DNA of 64,000 nucleotides, taken from Luidia sarsii. Taxonomy: Eukaryota > Echinodermata > Asteroidea > Paxillosida > Luidiidae. The notes under the pieces were generated by a model. The model had not been told where the DNA came from. It did no database searches and saw only the letters and a list, made by a program, of their open reading frames with translations. Shown one piece after another: positions 43,925 through 55,106 of this stretch. Each line of letters starts with the position of its first letter. Position 1 is the stretch's first letter. The position numbers were made by a program, and so were the translations under genes. The stretch lies in assembly GCA_949987565.1 (NCBI GenBank), contig OX465105.1, positions 868,001-932,000 of the forward strand, written 5' to 3'.

Positions 43925-44075
43925 AGCTCGGTGGTCAGTGGTTAAGACGCTCGTACTAGAAATCGGGAGTCGCGGGTTCGAATCCCGCCCGAGCTGCCTG
44001 AAATATCTTTTATCAGGCACCGGGCAAAGCACTGAGCATTCAGTGTTTATCACGTCAAGCAAGGGCAAAAAGCAA
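43925..44075 (+). mobile_element. tRNA-derived SINE (serine-type head)
   Basis: The head 43925-43995 has a perfect 7 bp acceptor (AGCTCGG with CCGAGCT), an A-box TGGTCAGTGG, a perfect 5 bp T-stem and the exact B-box GGTTCGAATCC. CTAGAAA sits where the anticodon loop of tRNA-Ser(AGA) would be, but its stem is mispaired and there is no variable arm, so it is not a working tRNA. The tail GCACTGAGCATTCAGTG, then AAGGGCAAAA, is shared with the palindrome at 20475. Confidence 0.6.
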
Positions 44076-45149
44076 AACTCATTGATTTACATTCTCCTGG
44101 ACGCAAACATCATGTTATATCTTTGAGACTTGATTGTGATATGGTTTGCATTTGGGCAATCAGACAGGGATGCTGTCTATTAAATTTAGTCTCTTGTAAA
44201 TATATTTCTTTTAACTTTCAATGTTCTGTGATTTTGTATATATATATGCATTGTTTTCCCCTATGAAATAAATCATTTTGTGTTTGTAAATACCAACATT
44301 TTGTTCTCAGTCTCTGGTTCCTGAACTTAAAAGGCCTGACTACCTTCTCCTATTGATCCCTGAATTATTGTTTGGTTGTTTACCTTTCATGCACACGAGT
44401 TTCCCCAAAATTCAATTTTTGTTAGGTTTCAGTTTCAGCAGCTGCAAGACAATCACTGGATTTTCACAAACAAGCAGATGATTTTTGAATGACACCCAAG
44501 AGCTAAAAAGATTGTAATAAACACCCATTATGCATGCTATGGGTTGGATTTCAAGTAAACTGAAGACAAACTCAGATGAATTTGTTTAGAAATCAGAAAT
44601 CGTCTGACAAGTCCCCAAATGACTGTTCAAATTATGTTCACGGGGCATAATTGACTATGGGTGCATATTTGATGCAATTCTTTTTCTTAAAAGATGATTA
44701 GTTTTCACATTCTGTCTTTAAGAAAGTTCCTGCTCAGATCAAAACAGTAGGCCCTCTACATTGTGAGTTTTCACATTGCTTTTGCTGCCTGAGTGCTTCT
44801 GAACTAGTTCATTCTAAGATTATTTTGGAAGCACTTTGACCATACTGATACTAAACGGGCAACCAATATTCCTTCCCAATCTGCCCCCTTCTCCCTTGCC
44901 CCGCCCCTTCACCATCCCCTCCTTCAAATGATCAACCATTGATATCAATTTAATCAAATTTACCCCTTAGCTAAAATGTCTTACGAGTGATTATAGGCTA
45001 CATAATCCTGTTTATACAAAGATTTCAGACTAAACAACCCTTTAACCACCCTCAAATTTAACTAAAACCATAGCAACTAGAAGCTGGGGATCCAATTTAC
45101 AGAATTCAACGATGAAGGGCGCCACCAATACCACGGTGTCCATAATTAT
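44076..45149. other. Intergenic with a decayed PLE terminus
   Basis: Only AAGAAAGTTCCTGCTCAGATC with AGGCCCTCTA near 44720-44760 resembles the PLE terminal motif. Otherwise nothing recognised. Confidence 0.4.
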
Positions 45150-45624
45150 ACTGTACATCACTACATGTACATGTACATGTGTACATCACATACTGTACAT
45201 GTACTATGTACATTTGTACATGTACATGGTACAGTGTACATGTACACGTACATGTACATGTACACTGTACATGTACACTGTACACTGTACATGTACACTG
45301 TACATGTACATGTGCATGCACATGTACATGTACATGCACATGATACAGTGTACATGTACATGTACACTGTACATGTACACTGTACATGTACACTGTACAT
45401 GTACACTGTACATGTACATGTACACTGTACATGTACACTGTACATGTACATGTGCATGCAATGCACATGTACATGCACGTGGTACAGTGTACATGTACAT
45501 GTACACTGTACATACATGTACACTGTACATGTACTGTACATACATGTATATGCACGTGGTACACTACTGTACATGTACATGTAAACTGTACATGTACATG
45601 TACATGTACATGTACATGTACATT
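45150..45624. repeat. TACATG / TACACTG microsatellite array
   Basis: About 475 bp built almost wholly from TACATG and TACACTG (or TACAGTG) words in mixed order, for example TGTACATGTACACTGTACA. Because the motif is palindromic, open frames appear on both strands; these are artefacts. A MITE abuts its right end. Confidence 0.9.
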
Positions 45625-45626
45625 TA

Positions 45627-45680
45627 GGCTGGTTCCCGTCACATACTAACCAGGTGGTGGGAAGGGGACGGGAACCAGCC
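45627..45680. mobile_element. 54 bp MITE, TA target duplication, TIR GGCTGGTTCCCGTC
   Basis: Exact inverted ends GGCTGGTTCCCGTC and GACGGGAACCAGCC flanked by TA (45625-45626 and 45681-45682). Relative of 4626-4693. It sits at the edge of the TACATG array. AGCGCCCTCTC follows within 20 bp, a word that also lies near 4579 and 31430. Confidence 0.7.
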
Positions 45681-46146
45681 TAGCATTTGCACAGCAGCGC
45701 CCTCTCGTGACAATAATGCTCTTTGCGGTAAGGTTGAATTCGTAAACAGAAGGTCCATTTCGCCGGCGTAATTTCCACGGAAAAAAACAGGGTTCAGCAG
45801 GTAAAAGACACGAAGGGTAGGATGGGGAAAGGTCCCGCCGGACTTTGGACGGGCGTGGAGTTGCTCCTGGCTGCTGGTGTACTTGCTACGGAGTCAAAGA
45901 GTCACTTTAAACAGGTCAGTATTTGTCATGTTGTAGAATTTCAATCCATGTGAGTGTGACTGTGACTGTGAGTTGTTACATACATAGACTGATAGTGATA
46001 TAGTGATACTGATAGAGCATAGACCTAGTCCGAGTAACTTGGACCAGACAAGTCACCCTTTTTAAAACATGTTGAGGTTTCGGGCGATGTAGGGTCTAAG
46101 GAAAACTGCTCGAAAACCCGAGAAACTAAGTATGTGTTCGACTCCA

Positions 46147-46965
46147 ACCCCCAGAACTGTGGGGTTCTACGTTGTCCGCTGCTCTCCCGACCGGAACCCC
46201 ACAGATAACTAGGCTTTTTTCCCATAGGCTTCTGTGTAACGTTCACAAGTGCTGTGGCATAGGGATCAGCAGGTTCAGCATAACTCCTAAAATACTGCTT
46301 CATTTGGCCCAAGATTTCTAGCAAATAATTATGGTTTACATACCACGCACCTGTGTGCAACTGTCCATGTGGCGAAAATGTGTCGATTTCCCCCAAAAAA
46401 GGGGCGAAAACCTCCCGGTTCGGTAGCAAGATCCAAACGGCAGCGCCGCAACTGGCAGTCTGGTCCCCTGTACGTCTTCGCAGCTAGTCGCTATACCATA
46501 CTAGAGGGGACCAGACTGCCAGTTACGGAGCTGCCGTTTGAATGTTGCAACTGAACCGGGAGGTTTTTTGCCCATTTTTGTGGGGAAATCGAGCAACTGG
46601 CAGTCTGGTCCCCTGTACGTCTTCGCAGCTAGCCGCTATACTTTACTAGAGGAACCAGACTGCCAGTTACGGAGCTGCCGTTTGAATGTTGCAACCGAAC
46701 CGGGAGGTTTTTGCCCATTTTTGTGGGGAAATCGACACATTTTCGCCACATGGACAGTTGCACACAGGTGCGTGGTATGTAAACCACATTTGCTAGAAAT
46801 CTTGGGCCAAATGAAGCAGTATTATGAGTTATGTTGAACCTGCTGATCCCTATGCCACAGCACTTGTGAACGTTACACAGAAGCCTATGGGAAAAAAGCC
46901 TAGTTATCTGTGGGGTTCCGGTCGGGAGAGCAGCGGACGACGTAGAACCCCACAGTTCTGGGGGT
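46147..46965. mobile_element. Foldback element 1 with arms of about 350 bp
   Basis: Starts CCCCCAGAACTGTGGGGTTC and ends with its complement. Flanks TTCGACTCCA (46137-46146) and TTCAACTCCA (46967-46976) look like a 10 bp target duplication with one change. The centre holds two small hairpin elements (46452-46522 and 46597-46666) with ends CTGGCAGTCTGGTCCCC. Long arms and a 9-10 bp duplication suggest a Mutator-like foldback. Confidence 0.65.
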
Positions 46966-47382
46966 ATTCAACTCCATGACTACCCCTGACTACATGTACA
47001 TGTAAAACCTCCAGATTTTACCCCCAAAAAACCTGTGATACCGTCCCACGCACCCGTTGGACCCAGCGCAATTTGCGCGACGTGTAGTTGGGTGTGTGTG
47101 TTTGTGTGAACATGTATGCAGTGTTTGGACACGTGAGGTATATTTCTGCGTTCATTTTGCTACTAGTACTAGACAGTAGATGGGGCAAAATGGGTCCAAT
47201 GGGCAGGCAGGCATGAGTCTCGAAAATTCGGTTCACAGCAATCAGCATGCAGCGCGCGATGTCCGGACATTGCTTTGCGCTTTTCAGGAAACAGTCAAGC
47301 GCTCAACGCGAATATGCGCGCGCACACTCACAGAGCCCCTTAGACTGTGCCCCCGGTACCCAGACGTACATTGTACAATGTA

Positions 47383-48063
47383 CCCCTAGAACTGTGGGGT
47401 TCTACGTCGTCCACTGCTATCCCGACCGGAACCCCACAGATAACTATGCTTTTTCCCCATAGGCTTCTGTGTAACGTTCACAAGTGCTGTGGCATAGGGA
47501 TCAGCAGGTTCAGCATAACTCATAAAATACTGCTTCATTTGGCCCAAGATTTCTAGCAAATGTGGTTTACATACCACGCACCTGTGTGCAACTGTCCATG
47601 TGGCGAAATTGTGTCGATTTCCCCCCCAAAAATGGGCGAAAACCTCAAGGTTCGGTCGCAAGATCCAAACGGCAGCGCCGCAACAAGCAGTCTGGTCCCC
47701 TGTACGTCTTTGCAGCTAGCCACTATACCGTACTACAGGGGACCAGACTGCCAGTTACGGAGCTGCCGTTTGAATGTTGCAAACGAACCGGTCCGGTTTT
47801 CGCCCATTTTTGGGGGGGAAATCGACACATTTTTGCCTCATGGACAGTTGCACACAGGTGCGTGGTATGTAAAGTTGTAAACCACATTTGCTAGAAATCT
47901 TGGGCCAAATGAAGCAGTATTTTATGAGTTATGCTGAACCTGCTGATCCCTTTGCCACAGCACTTGTGAACGTTACACAGAAGCCTATGGGAAAAAGCCT
48001 AGTTATCTGTGGGGTTCTGGTTGGGAGAGCAGTGGACGACGTAGAACCCCACAGTTCTGGGGG
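47383..48063. mobile_element. Foldback element 2
   Basis: Same arms as foldback 1 and one central hairpin (about 47684-47756). It is flanked on both sides by the palindrome GTACATTGTACAATGTAC (47366-47383 and 48063-48080). The arms share an open stretch MLEILGQMKQYF with ATALVNVTQKPMGK that may be a captured exon. Confidence 0.65.
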
Positions 48064-48589
48064 TACATTGTACAATGTACTGTACGTACATACTGTACAC
48101 CGGCCGTTATCTCGATTTAAAAATAGCAGCATTTTGGCTCATCGGACGGGAGAGAATCTTCTCAATAACCTGAGGGAAAATTTCTCCTTTTTCCCCAAAC
48201 GTGAGTAAAACAAATGACCAGTATTGAAATCGGTGATTCTCACTTAATCCAAAGATGGGTGCGTGGGACGGTTTCACGGTTGTTTTCGGGGTAAAATCAG
48301 GGGGTTTTGGTCTGGGGTAGTCATGGAGTCGAACACATACATATGATGATGTAGTTAGTATCTCGGGTTTCTGAGCAGTTTTCCTTGGACCCTACATCGC
48401 CCGAAACCTCACAATTTTTAAAAAGAGCGATTGTAAGGGTCCAAGTGACTCGGACTACATGTACATGTAGGTCAACTCATACCTTTGTCAACTCGTACCT
48501 TGGTCAACTCGTACCGTCAGTTAAGTCAATTCGTACCTTTGACAGTTTTAATGTGTGGAGATTTTTGCATGAATAATGTTTAGATGATC

Positions 48590-48785
48590 CTCCAGAACTG
48601 TGGGGTTCTACGTCGTCCGTTGCTCTCCCGACCGGAACCCCACATATAACCGATGCTTTTTTCTATAGGCTTCTGTGTAACATTCACTAGTACTGTGGCA
48701 TAATGCTCAGCAGATTCAGCATAACTCATAAAATACTGCTTCATTTGGCCCAAGATTTCTAGCAAATGTGGTTTACATGCTGAGC
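48590..48785. mobile_element. Half foldback element (single arm)
   Basis: One arm of the same family (CCAGAACTGTGGGGTTCTAC to TTTCTAGCAAATGTGGTTTA), more diverged. No second arm. Confidence 0.65.
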
Positions 48786-49347
48786 ATTAGTCCCACTTAC
48801 TGGGCCGCTAGGAGCTAATGTAGTAAAAAGCAGATTTTCAATCGAAGGCCTTAAAATTGCGTGAAATCGCGTCCAAAGATTTAATAAAAAGCACCCGAGT
48901 CCCGACGGATTCTACACATGTCAAGACGAACTTCATCGGTACTTATGATTGATTTTTGGACTGCAATTCTGAGCTGTTTCTGTTGTGGGCATCGGACATG
49001 TCGCGTTGTGAGCCTCTACCCGAATCGAATCCTACGTTTCGATTCCCCCTTTCGGGAAGGATTAAATCCCGAAATTGCGGGATTCAATCCCCCAATTGTT
49101 GAGTGTAAACGCAAAATGAGGATGTGACACGGCGACATCCAGTAGTGAGTTGTAGGAAGCCTGAAAGCCCGCGATAATAATATTTATTGGAGAGACGCTC
49201 CCTCAGTACAGGACGCATCTGCACGTTACTCGTTAGGCGTGTAGTCGTTGCTCATTCCATGCTCGTTCTCTCGTTCTTGTGTCGCCGTATCGCGGACAGT
49301 TTTTTTTAATTCGCCCATTCCAACCTTGTCGATCGTAACATTGGTAG
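48786..49347. other. Intergenic, CpG-containing, nothing recognised
   Basis: A short self-similar stretch (GATTAAATCCCGAAATTGCG, then GGGATTCAATCCCCC) lies at 49050-49095. The words TTGAGTGTAAACGC and GATTGAGTGTAAACGCG recur near 49100, 49830 and 49870. Confidence 0.4.
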
Positions 49348-49608
49348 CCATGGCGCCCATTTGGTGTCGATGATTGTCGTGGACGGGTGACCGGTCGGGT
49401 ATGGACAGATTTAGAGTTCAAAACTTTCCTTGACATTTGGGCAACAGAGGAAATTAAGACCAAGCTAGACGGGACTGTCCGCACCAATGCAGTTTGTACC
49501 CAGATAGCCAATAATATGAGAGAGAAAGGGTACTATAGAACTGCAAAAGAAATCAAAAACAGTATTGAGACAGTATTAGGGGCACCAGTAGGAGTAACAT
49601 CGCAGTGA
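49348..49608 (+). pseudogene. Myb/SANT-like DNA-binding domain, partial
   Basis: The frame encodes GRVWTDLEFKTFLDIWATEE, then IANNMREKGYYRTAKEIKN. This fits the Myb/SANT-like trihelix domain (WT.EE...LL.IW, then GY.RT..Q...K) found in host genes and in the accessory proteins of Harbinger-type transposons. There is no ATG in frame after the upstream TAG at 49345; a well-placed ATG (GCCATGG, 49348-49354) opens another frame that stops after seven codons. The third helix is cut short by TGA at 49606. A broken exon or transposon remnant; which one is open. Confidence 0.5.
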
Positions 49609-49920
49609 AATCCTCCATTTTCGTATATCATGCGGACGGAAGATAGAAGATGGAAATGTTGCAACGACAAAGCACAACGTCAACGAAAAGGATGTACACA
49701 GTACAGTACATGTATGCGTTGTGTGCAGTATGCGTGCTTCCGAAGTGCGCGAAAAAATGGCCCAATGGTGGCTATTGCGCAAACTCCATGACCTTCTTTG
49801 CGGTGAAAAGGGGGATTGGAGGGCAATCAGGATTGAGTGTAAACGCGACACAAGTTATCCTTTTCAGGATTGAGTGTAAACGCGGTGTATCACCCTTCAT
49901 CTATCTTGTGTTCACCCTTT

Positions 49921-50130
49921 AGCCGCATTTCCACTGGACTTATTTTGGTTAAAGTAACCAAGACGATGGTTACTTTGACCAAAATGAGTCCAGTGGAAAC
50001 GGCCCAGTCAAATTTCTCTCGGTTACTTTAACAAGTCCAATGGTTACTTTTACCGAGCAACCTCTGCCCAGTAAAAGTGACCAGGTACTGTAAGTTTAAC
50101 CGAGCCGATTAGTCCAGTGGAAACGCACCA
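49921..50130. repeat. Inverted-repeat element with CCACTGGACT ends
   Basis: GCATTTCCACTGGACT near 49925 pairs with AGTCCAGTGGAAACGGCC near 49988 and again with AGTCCAGTGGAAACGCACC near 50110. Inside are opposed copies of GGTTACTTT. MITE-like, and a related CGGTTA-rich copy continues to about 50400. Confidence 0.5.
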
Positions 50131-50989
50131 CTCGGTTAAATGCGACTCGGTAAAAAACACATCCGGCCCATGACGTAACACGTACATGCACTGTGCACAG
50201 CGTCTGCTTCATGTTGCGCGCCTAAATGTACAGTACACGTACATTGTGTATCCGGCTGACACTTGACCTTCATGAGCCGTTATATTGCCAGCTCGGTTAC
50301 TTTAACCATCGTCTCGGTTAAATTTGACCGACTCAAAAGTCCAAGTGGGAACGACAGTCAAATTTGACCATTGGAAATGTAACCATCGTCTCGGTTAAAA
50401 ATTAGTCCAGTTAGTGCTTGCGCAACACGCTTAGTCTATTTAGTACAGTAGTTAGTGCTTGCCCAACGCATTGAGTTTGTTCTTCATCTATTTTGCAGTT
50501 AGTGCTTGCCCAACGCATTGAGTTTGTTCTTCGTCTATTTTGCAGTTAGTGCTTGCCCAACGCATTGAGTTTGTTCAAAGTCTATTGAGCAGACTTTATA
50601 TGTACTGTAGTGCCTGCCCAATGTGCTGAGTTTTCCCAATGCATTGTTCACCCTTTGTCTATATTGCCCAACGCGCTACATGTATATTGGTCAACGCGCT
50701 GAGTTTGCCCTTCGTCTACTTTGCAGTTTGTGCTTGCCTAACACACCGAGTTCGCTCTTTGTCCATTTGGCAGTTTGTTCTTGCCCAACGCGCTGATTTT
50801 GTTCTTCGTCTATGTAGCAGTTAGTGCTGAGTTAGCTCTTCGTCAATTTGGCAGTTATGCAGTGCTTGCCCAACGCGCTGAGTTTGTTCTTCGTCTATGT
50901 AGCAGTTAGTGCTGAGTTAGCTCTTCGTCTATTTGGCAGTTATGCAGTGCTTGCCCAACGCGCTGAGTTTGTTCTTCATCTATGTAGCA

Positions 50990-51325
50990 TGCCTCTCCTT
51001 CTTCCATCTTGGCCTCTCCTTTTGTCTCTGTCTATCTCTGCCGCTTATGTATTGGTCTCTATCTCTGCCTGTGCCACTGTCTCTGCCTCTACCTCTCCCT
51101 ATTCTTCTATCTGGGTCTCTATCTCTGTCTCTTCCTCTGCCTCTACATGTACCTCTTCTTCTGTCTGGGTCTCTATCTCTGTCTCTTCCTCTGCCTCTAC
51201 ATGTACCTCTTCTTCTGTCTGGGTCTCACTCTCTGCCTTTGCCTCTGTCTCTGCCGCTGTGTCTGTCTCTACCTTTATCCCTGCCTCTACCTCTACATGT
51301 ATCTCCTTGTAATAACCTCTGCCTC
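50990..51325 (+). repeat. Pyrimidine-rich low-complexity block inside the satellite
   Basis: Runs of TCTCTGCCTCTACC-type words, including two copies of TCTGCCTCTACATGTACCTC. The serine/leucine-rich frames over it are compositional artefacts. Confidence 0.8.
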
Positions 51326-54300
51326 CATGTGATGCTTGCCAAATGCGTTGAGTTTGTTCTTCGTCTATTTGGCAGTTACCGGTATGCAGTGCTTGCCAAA
51401 TGCGTTGAGTTTGTTCTTCGTCTATTTAGCAGTTACTGCTTGCTCAATGCGCTGAGTTCGCCATTCTTGTATTTTGCAGTTAGAGCTTGCCCAATGCACT
51501 GAGTTTGTTCATCGTCCATTTGGCAGTTCCTGCTTGCCACATCGCGCTGAGTTTGCTCTTCGTCTATTTGGCAGTTACCATTACGCAGTGCTTGAGTTCG
51601 GCCTTCGTCTATTTTGCAGTTAGTTCTTGCCCAACGCATTCAGTTACACACTGTAGCTCTTTGTCTATTTTGCTGTTCCTGCTTGCCACATCAACGTGTT
51701 GTTCACCCTTCATCTATTTTGCAGTTAGTGCTTGCCCAATGCGTTGAGTTTGTTCTTCATCTATATAGTATAATAAGTAGTTAGTGCTTGCCCAACGCGT
51801 TGAGTTTGTTCTTCATCTATTTATTAGTTAGTGCTTGCCTAATGCGTTGAGTTTGTTCTTCATCTATTTAGTAGTTAGTGCTTGCCTAACGCGTTGAGTT
51901 TGTTCTTCATCTATTTAGTAGTTAGTGCTTGCCTAACGCGTTGAGTTTGTTCTTCATCTATTTAGTAGTTAGCTTGCCTAACGCGTTGAGTTTGTTCTTC
52001 ATCTATTTAGTAGTTAGCTTGCCTAACGCGTTGAGTTTGTTCTTCATCTATTTAGTAGTTAGTGCTTGCCTAACGCGTTGAGTTTGTTCTTCATCTATTT
52101 AGTAGTTAGTGCTTGCCTAACGCGTTGAGTTTGTTCTTCATCTATTTAGTAGTTAGCTTGCCTAACGCGTTGAGTTTGTTCTTCGTCTATTTTGCAGTTA
52201 GTGCTTGCCTAACGCGTTGAGTTTGTTCTTCATTTATTTAGTAGTTAGTGCTTGCCCAACGCGTTGAGTTTGTTCTTCATCTATTTAGTAGTTAGTGCTT
52301 GCCCAACGCGTTGAGTTTGTTCTTCATCTATTTAGTAGTTAGTGCTTGCCCAACGCGTTAAGTTTGTTCTTCATCCATTTAGTAGTTAGTGCTTGCCCAA
52401 CGCGTTAAGTTTGTTCTTCATCTATTTAGTAGTTAGTGCTTGCCCAACGCGTTAAGTTTGTTCTTCATCCATTTAGTAGTTAGTGCTTGCCTAACGCGTT
52501 AAGTTTGTTCTTCATCTATTTTGCAGTTAGTGCTTGCCCAACGCGTTAAGTTTGTTCTTCATCCATTTAGTAGTTAGTGCTTGCCTAACGCGTTGAGTTT
52601 GTTCTTCATCTATTTAGTAGTTAGTGCTTGCCCAACGCGTTAAGTTTGTTCTTCATCTATTTAGTAGTTAGTGCTTGCCTAACGCGTTGAGTTTGTTCTT
52701 CATCTATTTAGTAGTTAGTGCTTGCCCAACGCGTTGAGTTTGTTCTTCATCTATTTAGTAGTTAGTGCTTGCCCAACGCGTTGAGTTTGTTCTTCATCTA
52801 TTTAGTAGTTAGTGCTTGCCCAACGCGTTGAGTTTGTTCTTCGTCTATTTAGTAGTTAATGCTTGCCCAACGCGTTGAGTTTGTTCTTCATCTATTTAGT
52901 AGTTAGTGCTTGCACAACGCGTTGAGTTTGTTCTTCATCTATTTAGTACATGTAGTTAGTGCTTGCCCAACGCGTTGATTTGTTCTTCGTCTATTTAGTA
53001 GTTTGTGCTTGCCCAATGCGTTGAGTTCGTCCTTCGTCTATTTGTGCATTTAGTGCTTGCCTAACGCATTGAGTTCGCCCTTCTATTTTGCAGTTACACA
53101 CACAGTAGTGCTTGCCAAATGCGCTGAGTTTGTTCTTCTATTCAGCAGTTAGTGCTTGACCAACGTGTTGTTCACCCTTCATCTATTTTGCAGTTAGTGC
53201 TTGCCTAACGCGCTGAGTTTGCTCTTCGTCTATTTTGCAGTTCGTGCTTGCCTAACGCACTGAGTTAGCTCTTCGTCTATTTTGCAGTTCGTGCTTGCCT
53301 AACGCACTGAGTTAGCTCTTCGTCTATTTAGCAGTTAGTGTTTGCTCAACGCACTGAGTTCGCTCTTTGTCTATTTTGCAGTTAGAGATTGCCCAACGCA
53401 CTGAGTTCGCCATTCGTGTATTTAGCAGTTAGAGATTGCCCAACGCACTGAGTTTGTTCATCGTCCATTTGGCAGTTACTGCTTGCCACATCGCGCTGAG
53501 TTTGCTCTTCGTCTATTTGGCAGTTACCGTTACGCAGTGCTTGAGTTCGGCCTTCGTCTATTTTGCAGTTACTGTACATGTAGTTCTTGCCCAACGCATT
53601 CAGTTACACACTGTAGCTCTTCGTCTATTTGGCAGTTCCTACTTGCCACATCGCGCTGAGTTCGCTCTTTGTCTATTTGGCAGTTACCGTTACGCAGTGC
53701 TTCCAAAAGCGTTGAGTTTGTTCTTCGTCTATTTAGCAGTTAGTGCTTGCCTAACACATTCAGTTACACACTGTAGCTCTTCGTCCATTTGGTAGATCCT
53801 GCTTGCCCAACGCGCTGAGTTTGCTCTTCGTCTATTTTGCAGTTCGTGCTTGCCTAACGCACTGAGTTCATCCTTCGTCTATTTAGCAGTTAGTGCTTGC
53901 CTAACACATTCAGTTACACACTGTCGCTCTTCGTCCATTTGGCTGTTCCTGCTTGCCACATCGCGTTGAGTTTGCTCTTCGTCTGTTTGGCAGTTACCGG
54001 TATGCAGTGCTTGCCAAATGCGTTGAGTTTGTTCTTCGTCTATTCAGCAGTTACTTGCTCAGTGGTTGCTCAATGCGCCGAGTTCGCCATTCGTGTATTT
54101 TGCAGTTAGTGCTTGCCTAACGCACTGAGTTTGTTCATCGTCCATTTGGCAGTTCCTGCTTGCCACATCGCGTTGAGTTTGTTCTTCATCTATTTAGTAG
54201 TTAGTGCTTGCCCAACGCGTTGAGTTTGTTCTTCATCTATTTAGTAGTTAGTGCTTGCCTAACGCGTTGAGTTTGTTCGCCATCTATTTAGTAGTTAGTG

Positions 54301-54820
54301 CTTGCCCAACGCGTTGAGTTTGTTCTTCATCTATTTAGTAGTTAGAGCTTGCCCAACGCACTGAGTTTGTTCATCGTCCATTTGGCAGTTCCTGCTTGCC
54401 ACATCGCGTTGAGTTTGTTCTTCATCTATTTAGTAGTTAGTGCTTGCCCAACGCGTTGAGTTTGTTCTTCATCTATTTAGTAGTTAGTGCTTGCCTAACG
54501 CGTTGAGTTTGTTCTTCATGTATTTAGTAGTTAGTGGTTGCCCAACGCGTTGAGTTTGTTCTTCATCTATTTAGTAGTTAGTGCTTGCCTAACGCGCTGA
54601 GTTTGCTCTTCGTCTATTTGGCAGTTACACAGTGCTTGCCCAACGCGTTGAGTTTGTTCTTCATCTATTTAGCAGTTAGTGCTTGCCCAACGCGTTGAGT
54701 TTGTTCTTCATCTATTTAGTAGTTAGTGCTTGCCTAACGCGTTGAGTTTGTTCTTCATCTATTTAGTAGTTAGTGCTTGCCCAACGCGTTGAGTTTGTTC
54801 TTAGTCTATTTAGCAGTTTA

Positions 54821-55106
54821 TAGACCTTGACACGTGCAGTGCTTCTTCACGGCTATAATCTTGCAGGCAGAAAAGTGACTGTGCTTATTTTATCCATGTT
54901 GCTTTGCAGATCTTTTGACCGTGAACATGGAGACGAGCCTTCCCTAAATCCTTTGACAGTTTGGAACCGACTACGATGAGCGCATCCTGCCATCCATCTG
55001 CAACAAGGTCAGTGTCAAAGGTCAACTCACTGGTGGCAAGAATTGACCTCCTGGGTTGTGAGTGTGGATACAATGTAAGCCAGGCACTCCATGCATGACG
55101 TCAAGT
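54821..55106. repeat. 286 bp non-satellite segment, copy 1
   Basis: TAGACCTTGACACGTGCAGT to CATGCATGACGTCAAGT. It carries a minus-strand frame of 62 codons (54885-55073) with ATSELTFDTDLVADGWQDAL near its start. It could be an original flank or exon trapped when the satellite grew. No family recognised. Confidence 0.75.

Larger units (their letters stand above)
46028..48455. mobile_element. TIR element, copy B, hosting two foldback elements
   Basis: AGTCCGAGTAACTTGGACC at 46028 and GGGTCCAAGTGACTCGGACT at 48436-48455 are inverted ends. Subterminal homology continues for over 100 bp on each side (GAGGTTTCGGGCGATGTAGG), and the inner part matches 5335-6010. Two foldback elements have inserted in it. 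No transposase is recognised. Confidence 0.6.

Noticed and set aside
43925..43995. Functional tRNA-Ser gene
   Set aside because: The anticodon stem is mispaired and the serine variable arm is absent; a SINE tail follows.
45106..45649. Several overlapping frames on both strands
   Set aside because: They are translations of the palindromic TACATG microsatellite (repeats of Tyr-Met, Val-His and Cys-Thr).
50639..54109. Leucine/serine-rich frames in the satellite, seemingly membrane-like
   Set aside because: They arise from diverged satellite units in which TAG became TGG or TTG, and from the CT-rich block.
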